A stretch of DNA of 64,000 bases from a virus (IMGVR_UViG_3300044979_000004:1-64000), one strand, 5' to 3'; positions 13,060 through 22,025 are shown, counted from the stretch's first letter. Numbers and translations: made by a program. The notes: generated by a model from the letters alone, not told the origin.

Positions 13060-15632
13060 TATTTGCTCCAGTAGTCTTCAATGTGATATTCACTCAGCAT
13101 TTTCAACTTTTTCACTTTAACTGCCCCGGCTCGATAAATTGCGTCTTCTAGTTCTTTGGCAACATCTTGGGCCAGTTCCGAGGGCACCGATACGACCAGT
13201 TCATCATGCACCATCTTCAACAGACGCGCATGATACTTGGGTAAAATATGAAACAGGAATCCTTTACCCTCAGAGTCAAATAGAGAAGACATTGCCAGCT
13301 TAATCACAGAAGCGTTAGCTCCTTGAATGCAATGATTCATACCTTGCCGTTCAATATTCTGGTGCATGGATGCAAACCTTTTAGCAATTTCGTCGTTACC
13401 TGGAGAACGGTGAGTCAGAGAAAACGTTTCGTCTTTTGTCGGTTTGCGCCCTTTGACTGTCTCAAATGTGATTAGGTTGTTGAGGCACTCCTCACTGGGA
13501 ACTAAAAATTTGTCCGGATCGTCTTCTAGAAGCAACTGCTTTGCCCTTTCCCAAGTAGGTTCCGGAAACAACCTACGTCTTCCGAACACGTCAAATGCTT
13601 TTTTGAAAATCTTAGCATCTGATCCCGACTTGCCTAGATAAGTCCAGATATTCGGGAAAAGCTGCTTATGCTTTGTGATAAGGTCGAGAGTTTCCGCGTA
13701 TGTCTTTCCAATTTGTTTGGAAAGCTTGCGTGGCCCGATCCCGTAACAAAGTCCGAAATTGGCGCTTTTAGTTGCATTACGCAGCGCATTATGTCCTTCG
13801 CATTTGCACTTAAACTTCTGCTGGCTTCCGTCTTCTTTTAATTTGTAGTAAGCGCAGTTCGGCAAAGCGAGCTTCGCCCATTCTTCTTCATAGAGCAGGG
13901 CTGTGCAGACACTATGAATATCCTCCCCACGATTAAATGCGTCGATCCAAATAGAATCGTTAGCCGCTTCAGCCAGCAGTCTTAGCTCGGCACCGCTCAT
14001 GTCAGTGGTTATCAACTTGTGACCGTCATCAGCAATAAAGCAGGACCGTATTTCCTTATCTTGCGGAAGATTCTGACCGTTTGGCTGGCTAGAACTGCTC
14101 CTTCCCGTTTCTGCTTCTTGTTGGTTGAAATGGCTGTGCAGTCGTTGGTCGCCGGGGTTCAGCCATCCTTCCTCCTTGCAGGCGTGCGTGGTCCAGCAGG
14201 TAGCCCAACTCGCTCCATAAGTCCCCACCAGCTTAGACAGTTCATGATATTTTTGAATCAATGTCATGACAGTCAAGTTGCTGTACTTTTCTAGAACTTC
14301 ATCGTCTAGGGAATCTATTTTGGCCAATTGCTTGTACATTTGCCGGAGAACTTTGATCAACTGTGCATTAGAACTGTAGTTGATAAGGGCCTCGCCTTCA
14401 CAATCAGCGGCAAGTTTGTTAATTGCTGTGCGCTTCTTTTTCAAATCGCTACACTTGGTTTTGAGAATTTCTTTTTCAAGTTTTCTCTGCTGCTCCCATT
14501 GACTCATTTGGACTTCTAGTTCGGCCTGTTGCAGGCGGTTGGTTGATGCCTCATCGCTGTCAGGGGCTAGCTTCCTGCTCTCTTTGCGCAGTGTGATGAG
14601 TTTCAACTTTAGGTCCAATTCTTGCGGGCGCGTCGTGTTGTATGACTTCCATTCATCCTCAAGGGCCAGAATAGTTTCATCCTTGATAATTTCATTCTTA
14701 GAGCCTACTAGGGGCAGAAAATACACATCCAAAGCCGAAACCACATCAGCCAACTCTTTCTTGTTCTTTTCCACACGAGCATTCCACTTTTCTACGTCAA
14801 GTCGTTCTCCGTGAATGTGCATGGATATAAAGGCGTTGATGGCTCCGTTTTCGATTTTGCAAATCTCTTCAAGATTGTCTCCTAGCACTTGCTGGTCAAG
14901 TTTTGCCAACAAGTCGGCAGCTTTATTCTGGCCTTTGGCTCGTAGGGATTTTACTGTGTTTCCTTTGATGATAAGTTCCTGAGCCTTTTTGATTGCTAAA
15001 GGTAAACGGGTGTCAAGTGCCGCGTATTCGATCTGAGCCTGCGACAGCAGTTGATCTAGTGTAAACGAAGTTTGAAGTTCCTTGTCAACCTGCATTCCGA
15101 AGTAGCGCCCGAACATTTCTTCAAGACCGTAAAACGCAAAATCCTTGAGGCTGTGAATTCCTGCGTAAATGCAGCGTTCGACTACACTTGTGTCGAACAA
15201 ATTCCATGGTTGTACACCAAAATTCCAATAGAATGTCGAGAACTCAAATCCTAGATTCACACCGACAAGTTCAAGTTTACCAGTCACATACGGAGTGATT
15301 GCTTGAATAAACTCTTGCAACTTTGGGGCCTTGTAGAGATTTTTACCATATTCTCCCTGGCAGTCGAATAGAAGATTAGAATCGCCATCGCACAATTCTA
15401 GAAGGTCTACGACATACTGTTTCTCAAGAACTCCGAACTGAATGGTCCGGCAGCGTCTCCAGTAAAAGTCTTTCTTTACATCTGTTTCCACATCAAGCCC
15501 CGTTGCTGTGTCCGACTTGCTAGCCTGTTCTTCCAAAAACTTTAGCAACAAGTCAATGCCTTGCGTATCGTTTACGTAAGTGACATTCAGCGGAGGGTTC
15601 AGCACTAGAGGCTTCAGTTCAACATTATCCAT
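13059..15632 (-). CDS. family A DNA polymerase with 3'-5' exonuclease
   Basis: 857 residues. Exonuclease motif I GLDVETDV (about 45-52) and motif III YAALDTR (203-209) are intact. The polymerase has motif A ITTDMSGAELR (541-551), motif B RNATKSANFGLCYG (618-631) and motif C MVHDELVV near residue 814. About 100 residues around 320-420 are charged and coiled-coil-like, which accounts for the extra length relative to T7 polymerase. It replicates the phage genome. It is transcribed from a leaderless promoter divergent from RNase HI. Confidence 0.95.
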   Translation of the reverse strand: MDNVELKPLVLNPPLNVTYVNDTQGIDLLLKFLEEQASKSDTATGLDVETDVKKDFYWRRCRTIQFGVLEKQYVVDLLELCDGDSNLLFDCQGEYGKNLYKAPKLQEFIQAITPYVTGKLELVGVNLGFEFSTFYWNFGVQPWNLFDTSVVERCIYAGIHSLKDFAFYGLEEMFGRYFGMQVDKELQTSFTLDQLLSQAQIEYAALDTRLPLAIKKAQELIIKGNTVKSLRAKGQNKAADLLAKLDQQVLGDNLEEICKIENGAINAFISMHIHGERLDVEKWNARVEKNKKELADVVSALDVYFLPLVGSKNEIIKDETILALEDEWKSYNTTRPQELDLKLKLITLRKESRKLAPDSDEASTNRLQQAELEVQMSQWEQQRKLEKEILKTKCSDLKKKRTAINKLAADCEGEALINYSSNAQLIKVLRQMYKQLAKIDSLDDEVLEKYSNLTVMTLIQKYHELSKLVGTYGASWATCWTTHACKEEGWLNPGDQRLHSHFNQQEAETGRSSSSQPNGQNLPQDKEIRSCFIADDGHKLITTDMSGAELRLLAEAANDSIWIDAFNRGEDIHSVCTALLYEEEWAKLALPNCAYYKLKEDGSQQKFKCKCEGHNALRNATKSANFGLCYGIGPRKLSKQIGKTYAETLDLITKHKQLFPNIWTYLGKSGSDAKIFKKAFDVFGRRRLFPEPTWERAKQLLLEDDPDKFLVPSEECLNNLITFETVKGRKPTKDETFSLTHRSPGNDEIAKRFASMHQNIERQGMNHCIQGANASVIKLAMSSLFDSEGKGFLFHILPKYHARLLKMVHDELVVSVPSELAQDVAKELEDAIYRAGAVKVKKLKMLSEYHIEDYWSK
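15563..15576. repeat. dispersed palindrome, variant
   Basis: GCGTATCGTTTACG inside the polymerase gene, near its 5' end; one arm is altered. Confidence 0.45.
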
Positions 15633-15638
15633 AAAGCT

Positions 15639-15667
15639 ATTCTACCACACACCTTAGCCGAAGTCAA
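15639..15667 (-). promoter_or_regulatory. leaderless-type promoter of DNA polymerase
   Basis: TTGACT, 17 bases, TAGAAT, six bases, ATG at 15632. The predicted +1 is the A of ATG. Confidence 0.8.
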
Positions 15668-15708
15668 TAAGGCAGTGAAAAATAAATGAAAAAATTTGCG
15701 GTTGGGTG

Positions 15709-15737
15709 TTGACAAACGACTTCATCTTTGGTATAAT
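15709..15737 (+). promoter_or_regulatory. leaderless-type promoter of RNase HI
   Basis: TTGACA, 17 bases, TATAAT, six bases, ATG at 15744. A perfect consensus promoter back to back with the polymerase promoter. Confidence 0.9.
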
Positions 15738-15743
15738 GGAAAT

Positions 15744-16202
15744 ATGATTAGTCCTAACCGACACCTTCTAGCACTCAACTTTGACGGCAGCATATCAAAA
15801 CCCAATCCTGGCGGTTTCGCAGCTTGGGGTGCTCATCTGTCTGATAATGGGGAAGTTGTCTGGGAGGGATCAGGTCCAATCGGTAGAGGGCCGGACATGA
15901 GCAACAACTATGCGGAATTCTTCGCACTGGCCAAAGGACTTGAGAAGGTGAATGAAATCATCTCTTCGAATCCTGAGGACAAATACAGCTTGCTGGTGCG
16001 CGGGGATTCCGATCTGGTTATTCATATCATGAACAAAGAGTGGCGTCCAAACGATTCCAAACTTTACTTTCCTGCCTATGAGCTTGCTGCAAAAGAGTTT
16101 AAGGCGATCAGGAGTAAGGGGGTTGCAGTAAATTTTGATTGGATTCCTCGTGAAAATAACACAAAAGCTGACGAGCTATCTCGTTGGCAGCAATGGCAAT
16201 AA
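15744..16202 (+). CDS. rnhA: ribonuclease HI
   Basis: 152 residues. The four catalytic acids of RNase HI are visible: D14 in NFDGS, E58 in NNYAEF, D88 in RGDSD and D143 in NTKADELS. It removes RNA from RNA-DNA hybrids, for example primers at replication. The start at 15744 is set by the promoter position; a longer in-frame opening would begin upstream of the -35 box. Confidence 0.92.
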   Translation: MISPNRHLLALNFDGSISKPNPGGFAAWGAHLSDNGEVVWEGSGPIGRGPDMSNNYAEFFALAKGLEKVNEIISSNPEDKYSLLVRGDSDLVIHIMNKEWRPNDSKLYFPAYELAAKEFKAIRSKGVAVNFDWIPRENNTKADELSRWQQWQ

Positions 16203-16795
16203 CCTTAGCTTCGCGGCACTGCGTCAAAGGGTTAAATTAACGGGCCGCTTCCGGCAAGAGGAAAAACTTGCAAACGTTAGGACAGCGCAAGACGGGTTCT
16301 GAGTAAAATCAGTTTTCTGAGCAACGGGGTAACGGGCTATAAACAAGTGAGTGATGAACTCCACCTTCGACTCAGGCGATAAAACCAGTATAAGAAAAAT
16401 CCGTTGTAAAGCGTGTGGGTTTGATTAAATTGCGTAAGCCTTGCTAAATCAGAAGGATGCGCGGGACGGGCCACTCCCACGGTTCAGCTATATCGATAGG
16501 TGATTGTTAAGTCTAACTCATTTAGAATCAATGAGATGATTAAGTCATGTTCTCCGTGAATACCTTTCAGTCTAAAGGAGATAGGTATACACGTGATTAG
16601 CGGGAGCCTAAAGACTGGGACAAGCATAAGCCCGTACTGTATCTGAAGCAAGTCCATTACTAAAGTACTGTGGCTTGGATAAATAAATACCGTTTGAATC
16701 TTGGTATAGAAGTCCTTTGTTTTGTTATAGTTGAAAATGTTGTCAAATGATATCTGCAAGTTGTTGAAAACAAAGTAATTATTTTAGATTATTAT
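16203..16795. other. non-coding switch region, possibly structured RNA
   Basis: No convincing gene on either strand. The region separates the replication arm from the structural arm. At 16563-16578 CCTTT-CAGTCT-AAAGG forms a hairpin whose loop is complementary to AGACTG at 16612-16617, a possible pseudoknot. Further repeats of GTACTGT occur at about 16635 and 16666. It could hold a small RNA or origin; there is no direct proof. Confidence 0.4.
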
Positions 16796-16824
16796 TTGAC
16801 ATGGTGTGGTATACTGGGTATATA
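16796..16824 (+). promoter_or_regulatory. sigma-70 promoter of the rightward structural arm
   Basis: TTGACA, 17 bases, TATATA. The transcript would start near 16831 and enter a strongly folded leader. Confidence 0.75.
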
Positions 16825-16838
16825 AGATTGAGAACGGG

Positions 16839-16877
16839 CGGCGGCTCCTCCACGTATCCTTCGGGGTACGTCCGCCG
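16839..16877 (+). promoter_or_regulatory. structured leader hairpin with UUCG loop
   Basis: CGGCGG / CCGCCG encloses ACGTATCC-TTCG-GGGTACGT, leaving a one-sided bulge CTCCTCC. The bulge is complementary to a Shine-Dalgarno sequence. It lies directly after the promoter and before a terminator. Confidence 0.7.
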
Positions 16878-16897
16878 TCCTAAAACCTATGAGGACC

Positions 16898-16931
16898 AAA
16901 GGGCCGACCACAAATCGGCCCTTTCCTTTTT
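16898..16931 (+). terminator. leader terminator (attenuator-like)
   Basis: AAAGGGCCGA / TCGGCCCTTT, ten perfect pairs, then CCTTTTT. It lies between the promoter at 16796 and the first structural gene at 16941, so a roughly 100-base leader RNA would be released unless read-through occurs. Confidence 0.85.
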
Positions 16932-16940
16932 GGAGACTAC

Positions 16941-17216
16941 ATGGCCCTGCCGATAACGTTCCAAGCCACTATCGCCTCTACAGGCGTCCCTCAGGCGCTC
17001 CCCAATAACTCTTTGATCAAGGGCGGCATGTTCGCAGCTAAGACAGGCAACAATGCTGCCGGAATCGCTATCGGCAACGGAGCCACTGATAGCGCAACCA
17101 CAGGATACTTGCTTCTTCCTGCTACGAATACCCCATTCATTCCTTTCCAAAGAAACACCAATTCATTTTACATCGAAGGCACATCAGGGGATGTCCTATC
17201 CTTCTTAGGGAGCTAA
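16941..17216 (+). CDS. small structural-type protein
   Basis: 91 residues, Ala/Gly/Thr-rich and beta-like (MALPITFQATIAS..., ending YIEGTSGDVLSFLGS). GGAG lies seven bases before ATG. First gene after the attenuator-like leader, directly before fibre-like genes. It may be a decoration or fibre-associated protein. Confidence 0.6.
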   Translation: MALPITFQATIASTGVPQALPNNSLIKGGMFAAKTGNNAAGIAIGNGATDSATTGYLLLPATNTPFIPFQRNTNSFYIEGTSGDVLSFLGS

Positions 17217-17223
17217 GATAAAT

Positions 17224-17238
17224 GCGTATTGAATACGC
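17224..17238. repeat. dispersed palindrome GCGTATTGAATACGC
   Basis: Perfect copy in the gap between two structural genes, identical to the copy at 1993. Confidence 0.8.
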
Positions 17239-17257
17239 GCCATAAGGAGCCTACTGT

Positions 17258-17791
17258 ATGTCATTTAACAACACGTTTTATGGGCCACCATCTGAAATTT
17301 CGCCTGCCGGTCCACAATCGCCTTTGCTTGGCATTGACGTTGTTAACGACATCCTTTATGTAAACTCAGGTCGCGGTTGGGTTGAAATTGCATCAGGCGG
17401 CGGAAGCGGAATTACACAACTGACCGGGGATGTCACAGCAGGCCCAGGAACGGGATCAGAAGTCGCAACCCTGGCTACTGTAAACTCTAACGTAGGAAGT
17501 TTTACCAACGCCAATATCACCGTAAATGGTAAAGGGCTGATCACAGCGGCAGCAAACGGAACGGTAAGTTCCCCATTTTCTACTCCGGCAGCGACACCTT
17601 TTACCGCCCCGAACGGCGGAACAACGTATACTCTTCCTAGTGCGTCAGTGAATCCTACCGGATCGTTTTACTTTGTGAACGGAATCAAGAGAATTTATGG
17701 GACATATTACACGATTAGCGGGACTACGCTAACAATTCTATCCGCGACAAAGCCACAAACAGGAGACAGTCATGAAATTTATTACTCTTAG
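17258..17791 (+). CDS. tail-fibre-like protein with shared N-terminal module
   Basis: 177 residues. Residues 1-46 (MSFNNTFYGPPSEISPAGPQ ... VNDILYVNSGRGWVEI) match almost residue for residue the start of the protein at 19740. The rest is Gly/Thr-rich, ending in a beta module (FYFVNGIKRIYGTYYTISG). It overlaps the next gene by 20 bases. A virion attachment module plus distal beta domain is the likely build. Confidence 0.7.
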   Translation: MSFNNTFYGPPSEISPAGPQSPLLGIDVVNDILYVNSGRGWVEIASGGGSGITQLTGDVTAGPGTGSEVATLATVNSNVGSFTNANITVNGKGLITAAANGTVSSPFSTPAATPFTAPNGGTTYTLPSASVNPTGSFYFVNGIKRIYGTYYTISGTTLTILSATKPQTGDSHEIYYS

Positions 17792-19541
17792 CCTGATTGT
17801 GCTTGCTGCCATTCTCGGACTGTCCGGAATCGCACAGTCTCAGCAAATCAATCCTAATGAGGACATTCGTTGGACAGCAGCTACCGGCTGCGCAACCGCT
17901 GGACTCCCTTTTGTTCCGGCTGATCAAAAGTGTGAGACTGTAGGAAATACAGGCACAGTTACTCAAGTTAATTCTGGAAATGCAGACCCACTATTTACTG
18001 TTGCTGTATCTCTCAATACAACAACTCCAACTTTCGCATTCACTCAGGAAAATGCAGCCCAGAACTCAGTCCTTGCCGGACCAGCAACAGGAGGCGCAGG
18101 ACCATATTCGTTTCAGACATCGCCGACTTTTAGTGCAGCTAACCTGACGAATTTCCCAACGTTCAATCAGAACACGACTGGAACTGCTGCCAACATTACA
18201 GCAACAACTAATTCTACTCTGACAAGTCTTCCAAATTTAGCATTGCCTTACGGACAACTTAGTGGAACAGTCCCAACTTGGAACCAGAACACTACAGGCA
18301 CAGCAGCAGGTCTTAGCGCACAACTTCCTATTAGTGGTGTTGGAACATCAGGGTTGAGCGGAACAGGACCAATCACTATCAACGCGGCGGGAGCCATCGG
18401 CTGCGCGACTTGCAGCACTGGGACTTCTACAGCGGCTCTGACTGGTAATAATTCTAACTCAGGAGCAGCCTCCGGGTCCACGTATAATGGCGGAACAGCA
18501 GTTACTTTTTCTGCTAATACATTTGGTGCAGGTTCTCTGGCAAATGCTAATACGTGGAGTGCGGCAAATATCTTTAGTGCAGCAGGAGCAGCATCTACAC
18601 CAGCTATACAATCTACTTGCGTCCCATATGCCGGTACAAATGCTAATTCATTCGGCTGTTTGGATTTAACATCTGGAAGTGCCGCGTCTATTACAACCCT
18701 GAATACAGCCGGTACGTATTTGACAATTAGACAGCCAACTGGCGGCACTGCGGATTTGATAAACGTGTTTAATGGAACTGCCTCCATGTTCAAAGTTACA
18801 TCGGGAGGGGCAGTAACGGCTACGGGCACAGGGTTTTTTAACAACTTGGTACTAAATTCAGCAGCAGCCAATATAACATCTCCATCGGCCACAGCCGCAA
18901 CACACGAAACACAATCCTCTTTACAGTTTGCAGGATCAAGCGGCAATAGTCTCCATGTGGGAATGGGTTCGACTTCTTCTACCGCCATTACAGCCGGAGA
19001 TAATTACTCGAATCTAATAGTAGGTGCCACCCCGGTCACAACCCCGGCAACAGGTACGAATTCATGGCTAGTCAACGAAGCCATTGACCCTATTGGTACG
19101 GTAACGAGCGGCGGCGCAGCCATTATAAACACTGCTGACCTTTACGTAGGGGCAGCAAGTGCAGCAGGTACAAATAATTATTCACTTTATGTGGCTGGAC
19201 CTCTCAATGCAGCCTCATATGGGTCAAATACTAATTGCTCTAGCTCAGCATCTCCTGCGGTTTGCGGATCGGCTTTGGCGGGAAGTGTTTTGATCCCCAC
19301 AGGCACAACCAGTGAAACTCTGACTGTAAATACCACAGCGGTAACGGCGAATAGTCAGATTTTCTTCTACCCTGACGATTCCTTAGGCACTAAACTGAGC
19401 ACCACATGTAATAGCACTCTGGCCACTCTAGCTGGAGGAAGTTTCATCAGTGGAAGAGTTTCAGGCGCATCGTTCACAATCACCTTTAACGGCAGCATAC
19501 TGACCAACGGGGTTTGCGGAAGTTACTTCATAATTAACTAG
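17772..19541 (+). CDS. large Gly/Ala/Thr-rich fibre-like protein with Sec signal peptide
   Basis: 589 residues. Residues 1-24 (MKFITLSLIVLAAILGLSGI, then AQSQ) form a classical signal peptide: positive start, hydrophobic core, small residues before a likely cleavage site at AQS/Q. The rest is low-complexity beta-type sequence with repeated NQNTTGTAA motifs, like phage fibre shafts. A few cysteines occur, including a pair near the C-terminus. A signal peptide on a fibre-like phage protein is unusual: it would be exported by the host before lysis. Confidence 0.7.
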   Translation: MKFITLSLIVLAAILGLSGIAQSQQINPNEDIRWTAATGCATAGLPFVPADQKCETVGNTGTVTQVNSGNADPLFTVAVSLNTTTPTFAFTQENAAQNSVLAGPATGGAGPYSFQTSPTFSAANLTNFPTFNQNTTGTAANITATTNSTLTSLPNLALPYGQLSGTVPTWNQNTTGTAAGLSAQLPISGVGTSGLSGTGPITINAAGAIGCATCSTGTSTAALTGNNSNSGAASGSTYNGGTAVTFSANTFGAGSLANANTWSAANIFSAAGAASTPAIQSTCVPYAGTNANSFGCLDLTSGSAASITTLNTAGTYLTIRQPTGGTADLINVFNGTASMFKVTSGGAVTATGTGFFNNLVLNSAAANITSPSATAATHETQSSLQFAGSSGNSLHVGMGSTSSTAITAGDNYSNLIVGATPVTTPATGTNSWLVNEAIDPIGTVTSGGAAIINTADLYVGAASAAGTNNYSLYVAGPLNAASYGSNTNCSSSASPAVCGSALAGSVLIPTGTTSETLTVNTTAVTANSQIFFYPDDSLGTKLSTTCNSTLATLAGGSFISGRVSGASFTITFNGSILTNGVCGSYFIIN

Positions 19542-19549
19542 GAGTCAGA

Positions 19550-19750
19550 TTGAGAGCGTCCAATACAACTAACAACCTACAGGGAGTAGACAGGGATGAC
19601 GCTGTTCGCGGGGCATTCAGTCCATCGTATACAGGCTTGCCGATGGTTAACACTCCTCCTCCAGAGTTTTCCAACAATATCACGCAATACAGCAACAAAA
19701 TTGAAAACGTATTTAATACGTTAGATCAGGAGAACGTAAATGTCATTTAA
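19550..19750 (+). CDS. small hypothetical protein, TTG start
   Basis: 66 residues, Asn-rich. AGGAG lies five bases before a TTG codon, and it fits exactly between the fibre genes with a short overlap into the next. A palindrome copy encodes Val-Phe-Asn-Thr-Leu near its end. Not recognised. Confidence 0.5.
   Translation: MRASNTTNNLQGVDRDDAVRGAFSPSYTGLPMVNTPPPEFSNNITQYSNKIENVFNTLDQENVNVI
19708..19720. repeat. dispersed palindrome core CGTATTTAATACG
   Basis: Inside the small gene, about 20 bases before the start of the next fibre gene. Confidence 0.7.
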
Positions 19751-20630
19751 CCAAACGTTTTTTGGACCGCCTAATGAAATTTCCCCCGCTGGTCCTCAAT
19801 CCCCTCTGTTGGGAATAGATGTAGAAAATGACATTTTGTATGTCAATTCTGGAAAAGGTTGGGTAGAAGTAGGGGCAAGTGGAAGTGGGGTGACAAGTCT
19901 TAACACACTTACGGGTGCAGTTACTTTATCAGCCGGTGGACAAATTGTACTCACTCCATCAGGAAATAACATTCAAATTGGTGGCCCGTCCGTTGCATCT
20001 GGAAATGCAGCTATTACAGTAACCGATACCTCGAACGTGTTTCATGTGTCAGGTGTCCCGGCCACAACCGGCTCCCTCGGAGTTGTGCAGCCAGATGGGA
20101 CTACCATTACTGTCAACGGTTCGGGAGTAATTTCGGCGTCAAGCAGCGGTGGCGGGGGACTAACTCAGATCGCAAAGCATGTCTCCTCAACTACGGAAGC
20201 GTCCATTACATTTTCTGCCATCCCTGGAACGTTTAGCAATCTATTGCTCGTATTTCAAGTGGCCGAATCCGGCAGCGCAGGACAAGACTTCGCTCTTCAG
20301 TTTAATGGCGACTCTGGTGCGAACTATAACTGGGGATTTGGTGCCAACACGGGAACGGGAAACGTTACAAACGGCGACACGTCCGGGCACTGCGGTTATC
20401 AGCAGAACACTAACTATCCGTCTTCTGGAAAAATTGACATACCCAACTATGCTGGAACAGTTCTACAAAAAGGATACGTTGGACAGAACGTGAGCGAATC
20501 TGATGGTAACCTTCTCACCCACGGAGGCATGTGGAACAACACAGCGGCAATTACTTCTATCACTCTGTTCCCCCTTGGATCATTGGAGTTTATTGCAGGA
20601 ACTACCTTCACTCTTTATGGACTACAGTAA
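19740..20630 (+). CDS. tail fibre / receptor-binding-like protein
   Basis: 296 residues. The first 46 residues repeat the N-terminal module of the protein at 17258. The C-terminal half (IPGTFSNLLLVFQV ... GANYNWGF ... IPNYAGTVLQKGY ... GGMWNNTAAITSITLFPLG ... TFTLYGLQ) follows a distal fibre domain common in phage tail proteins. It probably contacts the host surface. Two hairpins follow its stop. Confidence 0.75.
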   Translation: MSFNQTFFGPPNEISPAGPQSPLLGIDVENDILYVNSGKGWVEVGASGSGVTSLNTLTGAVTLSAGGQIVLTPSGNNIQIGGPSVASGNAAITVTDTSNVFHVSGVPATTGSLGVVQPDGTTITVNGSGVISASSSGGGGLTQIAKHVSSTTEASITFSAIPGTFSNLLLVFQVAESGSAGQDFALQFNGDSGANYNWGFGANTGTGNVTNGDTSGHCGYQQNTNYPSSGKIDIPNYAGTVLQKGYVGQNVSESDGNLLTHGGMWNNTAAITSITLFPLGSLEFIAGTTFTLYGLQ

Positions 20631-20684
20631 TAACAGTTTAAAGGATGCCCGTATATAATTCAGTTATATCATAATCGAGGCATC

Positions 20685-20747
20685 AAGCCCCTAGACGGGG
20701 CTTCTATCGCAGGGCAATGCGTTTCTAGAAGTAGGCGTGCATTGCCC
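20685..20747 (+). promoter_or_regulatory. two intergenic hairpins
   Basis: AAGCCCC-TAGAC-GGGGCTT is followed by GGGCAATGC / GCATTGCCC enclosing 18 bases. No T run follows, so RNA processing or regulation of the next gene is as likely as termination. Confidence 0.6.
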
Positions 20748-20765
20748 CTGAAACCGGGAGCCGCA

Positions 20766-21185
20766 ATGTATTCGAAGGTACGGATCAAAAAGTCCGCTCT
20801 AGATTACTTCAGGCGGCAAGCCCGCAACGCTTATCCTAAAGAAATTCAGGCGTACCTACTTGGTGTTATAACATCTGTCAACGAAGTAAGAGTAACTGAT
20901 GTAGTCTATCCATATTGGTACGATACACAGACCTCAGAAGAAGTAGGATGGACAGCAGATGAATTCAAACAACTCAAAGAACGAGCCATAGCAGAACATA
21001 AAATGGTAGTTGGCGATATACACAGTCACCCAAATTATGACCCAGTTATGAGCGGCCAAGATTATCGTGCTGCCATTCTTGATTCACTGTTGGTTTGTGG
21101 AATCTGCTCAGTCCGAAAGAATAAGACTAAGGTGATCTTCTGGACACCGACTTCTTCACTGCCTTGTGAAGTTACTTATCTATAA
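20766..21185 (+). CDS. JAB/MPN (JAMM) metalloprotease-like protein
   Basis: 139 residues. DIHSHPNYDPVMSGQD at about residues 85-100 is the full JAMM motif HxHPx(6)SxxD, with an upstream glutamate (KEIQAYLLG). The family includes isopeptidases and the protease half of lambda tail protein K; here the domain stands alone. GGGAG five bases before ATG at 20766 decides the start over an opening 24 bases earlier. A role in cleaving a phage or host protein is inferred. Confidence 0.85.
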   Translation: MYSKVRIKKSALDYFRRQARNAYPKEIQAYLLGVITSVNEVRVTDVVYPYWYDTQTSEEVGWTADEFKQLKERAIAEHKMVVGDIHSHPNYDPVMSGQDYRAAILDSLLVCGICSVRKNKTKVIFWTPTSSLPCEVTYL

Positions 21186-21201
21186 TCCTTGGGAGGGGGC
21201 T

Positions 21202-21516
21202 ATGATAAAGAGACGCAGCATTCATAGAAACAAGATGAAGAACCTAAGTCTGGACGAACGGCTGCATCCAAACCTCCGATTCCTTGCCGAGCTTCTATCT
21301 ATGATAGCAGACTCCGATGGAGATGAGCAGCAATTATTCAAGGACTTACTGAGGGCGCGATTCATCATGAAGAACGGCGTCAAGTGGCAACCTGAGAAAG
21401 AGGGTGAACCAGAAAAGATTGATCGCTCACAGGCAACGCTAGCATCGAAAGACATTATCAAAGGATTCATGGATAACATTCTTCAGGGGGAGACTGAAAA
21501 TGCCAGCAACATTTAG
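21202..21516 (+). CDS. hypothetical helical protein
   Basis: 104 residues, basic N-terminus (MIKRRSIHRNKMKN) then helices. GGGAGGGGG precedes ATG at 21202, which decides the start over an earlier opening. Not recognised. Confidence 0.6.
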   Translation: MIKRRSIHRNKMKNLSLDERLHPNLRFLAELLSMIADSDGDEQQLFKDLLRARFIMKNGVKWQPEKEGEPEKIDRSQATLASKDIIKGFMDNILQGETENASNI

Positions 21517-21709
21517 CGTCCCATTGGCGGACGCACAGAATTTTCAGAAAGTCTGGACCAATAGGGGTATAGCAATTGTACTCCCTGCGGAAGCCGCCCA
21601 GTTTGCCACGGATTTTGCTAACGTAGTTTTGCGTAACTTCATCGCTATGTGCCAAGAGCAGGCACAACAAAAACCAGTTGAGGAGAAGAAGCTCATCATA
21701 GAGGGGTAA
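21500..21709 (+). CDS. small hypothetical protein
   Basis: 69 residues; overlaps the previous gene by 17 bases, GGGGAG upstream. Helical, with a charged tail (EEKKLIIEG). Not recognised. Confidence 0.55.
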   Translation: MPATFSVPLADAQNFQKVWTNRGIAIVLPAEAAQFATDFANVVLRNFIAMCQEQAQQKPVEEKKLIIEG

Positions 21710-21710
21710 C

Positions 21711-21944
21711 ATGCTCTACCGGGCGTACTTCAATCGCAAGAAAGATTTTCCGTTTATTTGGTCATTTGATTCGGGTGACAGTTCAACTGAAGTCATAGTT
21801 CGCAACGTACATATCGGAGGGTGCCATGCGTGGACACATTATGAGCCGAAAGCCGGTGATAATGTGAATTCTCCTACAGCTTGGTTCTTCATCATGGCAG
21901 GATATGTCGAGATTATCGACGGCGAAGCTTATTTTACAGATTAG
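21711..21944 (+). CDS. small hypothetical protein
   Basis: 77 residues, aromatic-rich and beta-like (LYRAYFNRKKDFPFIWSFDSG). Begins two bases after the previous stop and ends just before tRNA-Asn. Not recognised. Confidence 0.6.
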   Translation: MLYRAYFNRKKDFPFIWSFDSGDSSTEVIVRNVHIGGCHAWTHYEPKAGDNVNSPTAWFFIMAGYVEIIDGEAYFTD

Positions 21945-21950
21945 AACTAC

Positions 21951-22025
21951 TGGCGAGTAGCATAATGGCAGTGTCGCAAACTGTTAATTTGTAGGGTGCA
22001 GGTTCGAATCCTGCCTTGCCAGCCA
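21951..22025 (+). tRNA. tRNA-Asn (anticodon GUU)
   Basis: Acceptor TGGCGAG / CTTGCCA, anticodon loop CTGTTAA, T arm GCAGG-TTCGAAT-CCTGC, discriminator G, encoded CCA. Confidence 0.92.

Noticed and set aside
15696-15743. Longer N-terminus of RNase HI
   Set aside because: This part overlaps the promoter, so it cannot be in the mRNA made from it.
16484-16759. Leftward 91-residue reading frame in the switch region
   Set aside because: TTG start without ribosome site, odd composition and no family resemblance.
16203-16795. RNase P RNA or second tmRNA
   Set aside because: None of the conserved boxes of these RNAs is present.
18248-18988. Leftward 246-residue reading frame
   Set aside because: Antisense to the long fibre-like gene; valine/alanine/proline-rich composition is a by-product of the Gly/Thr-rich codons.
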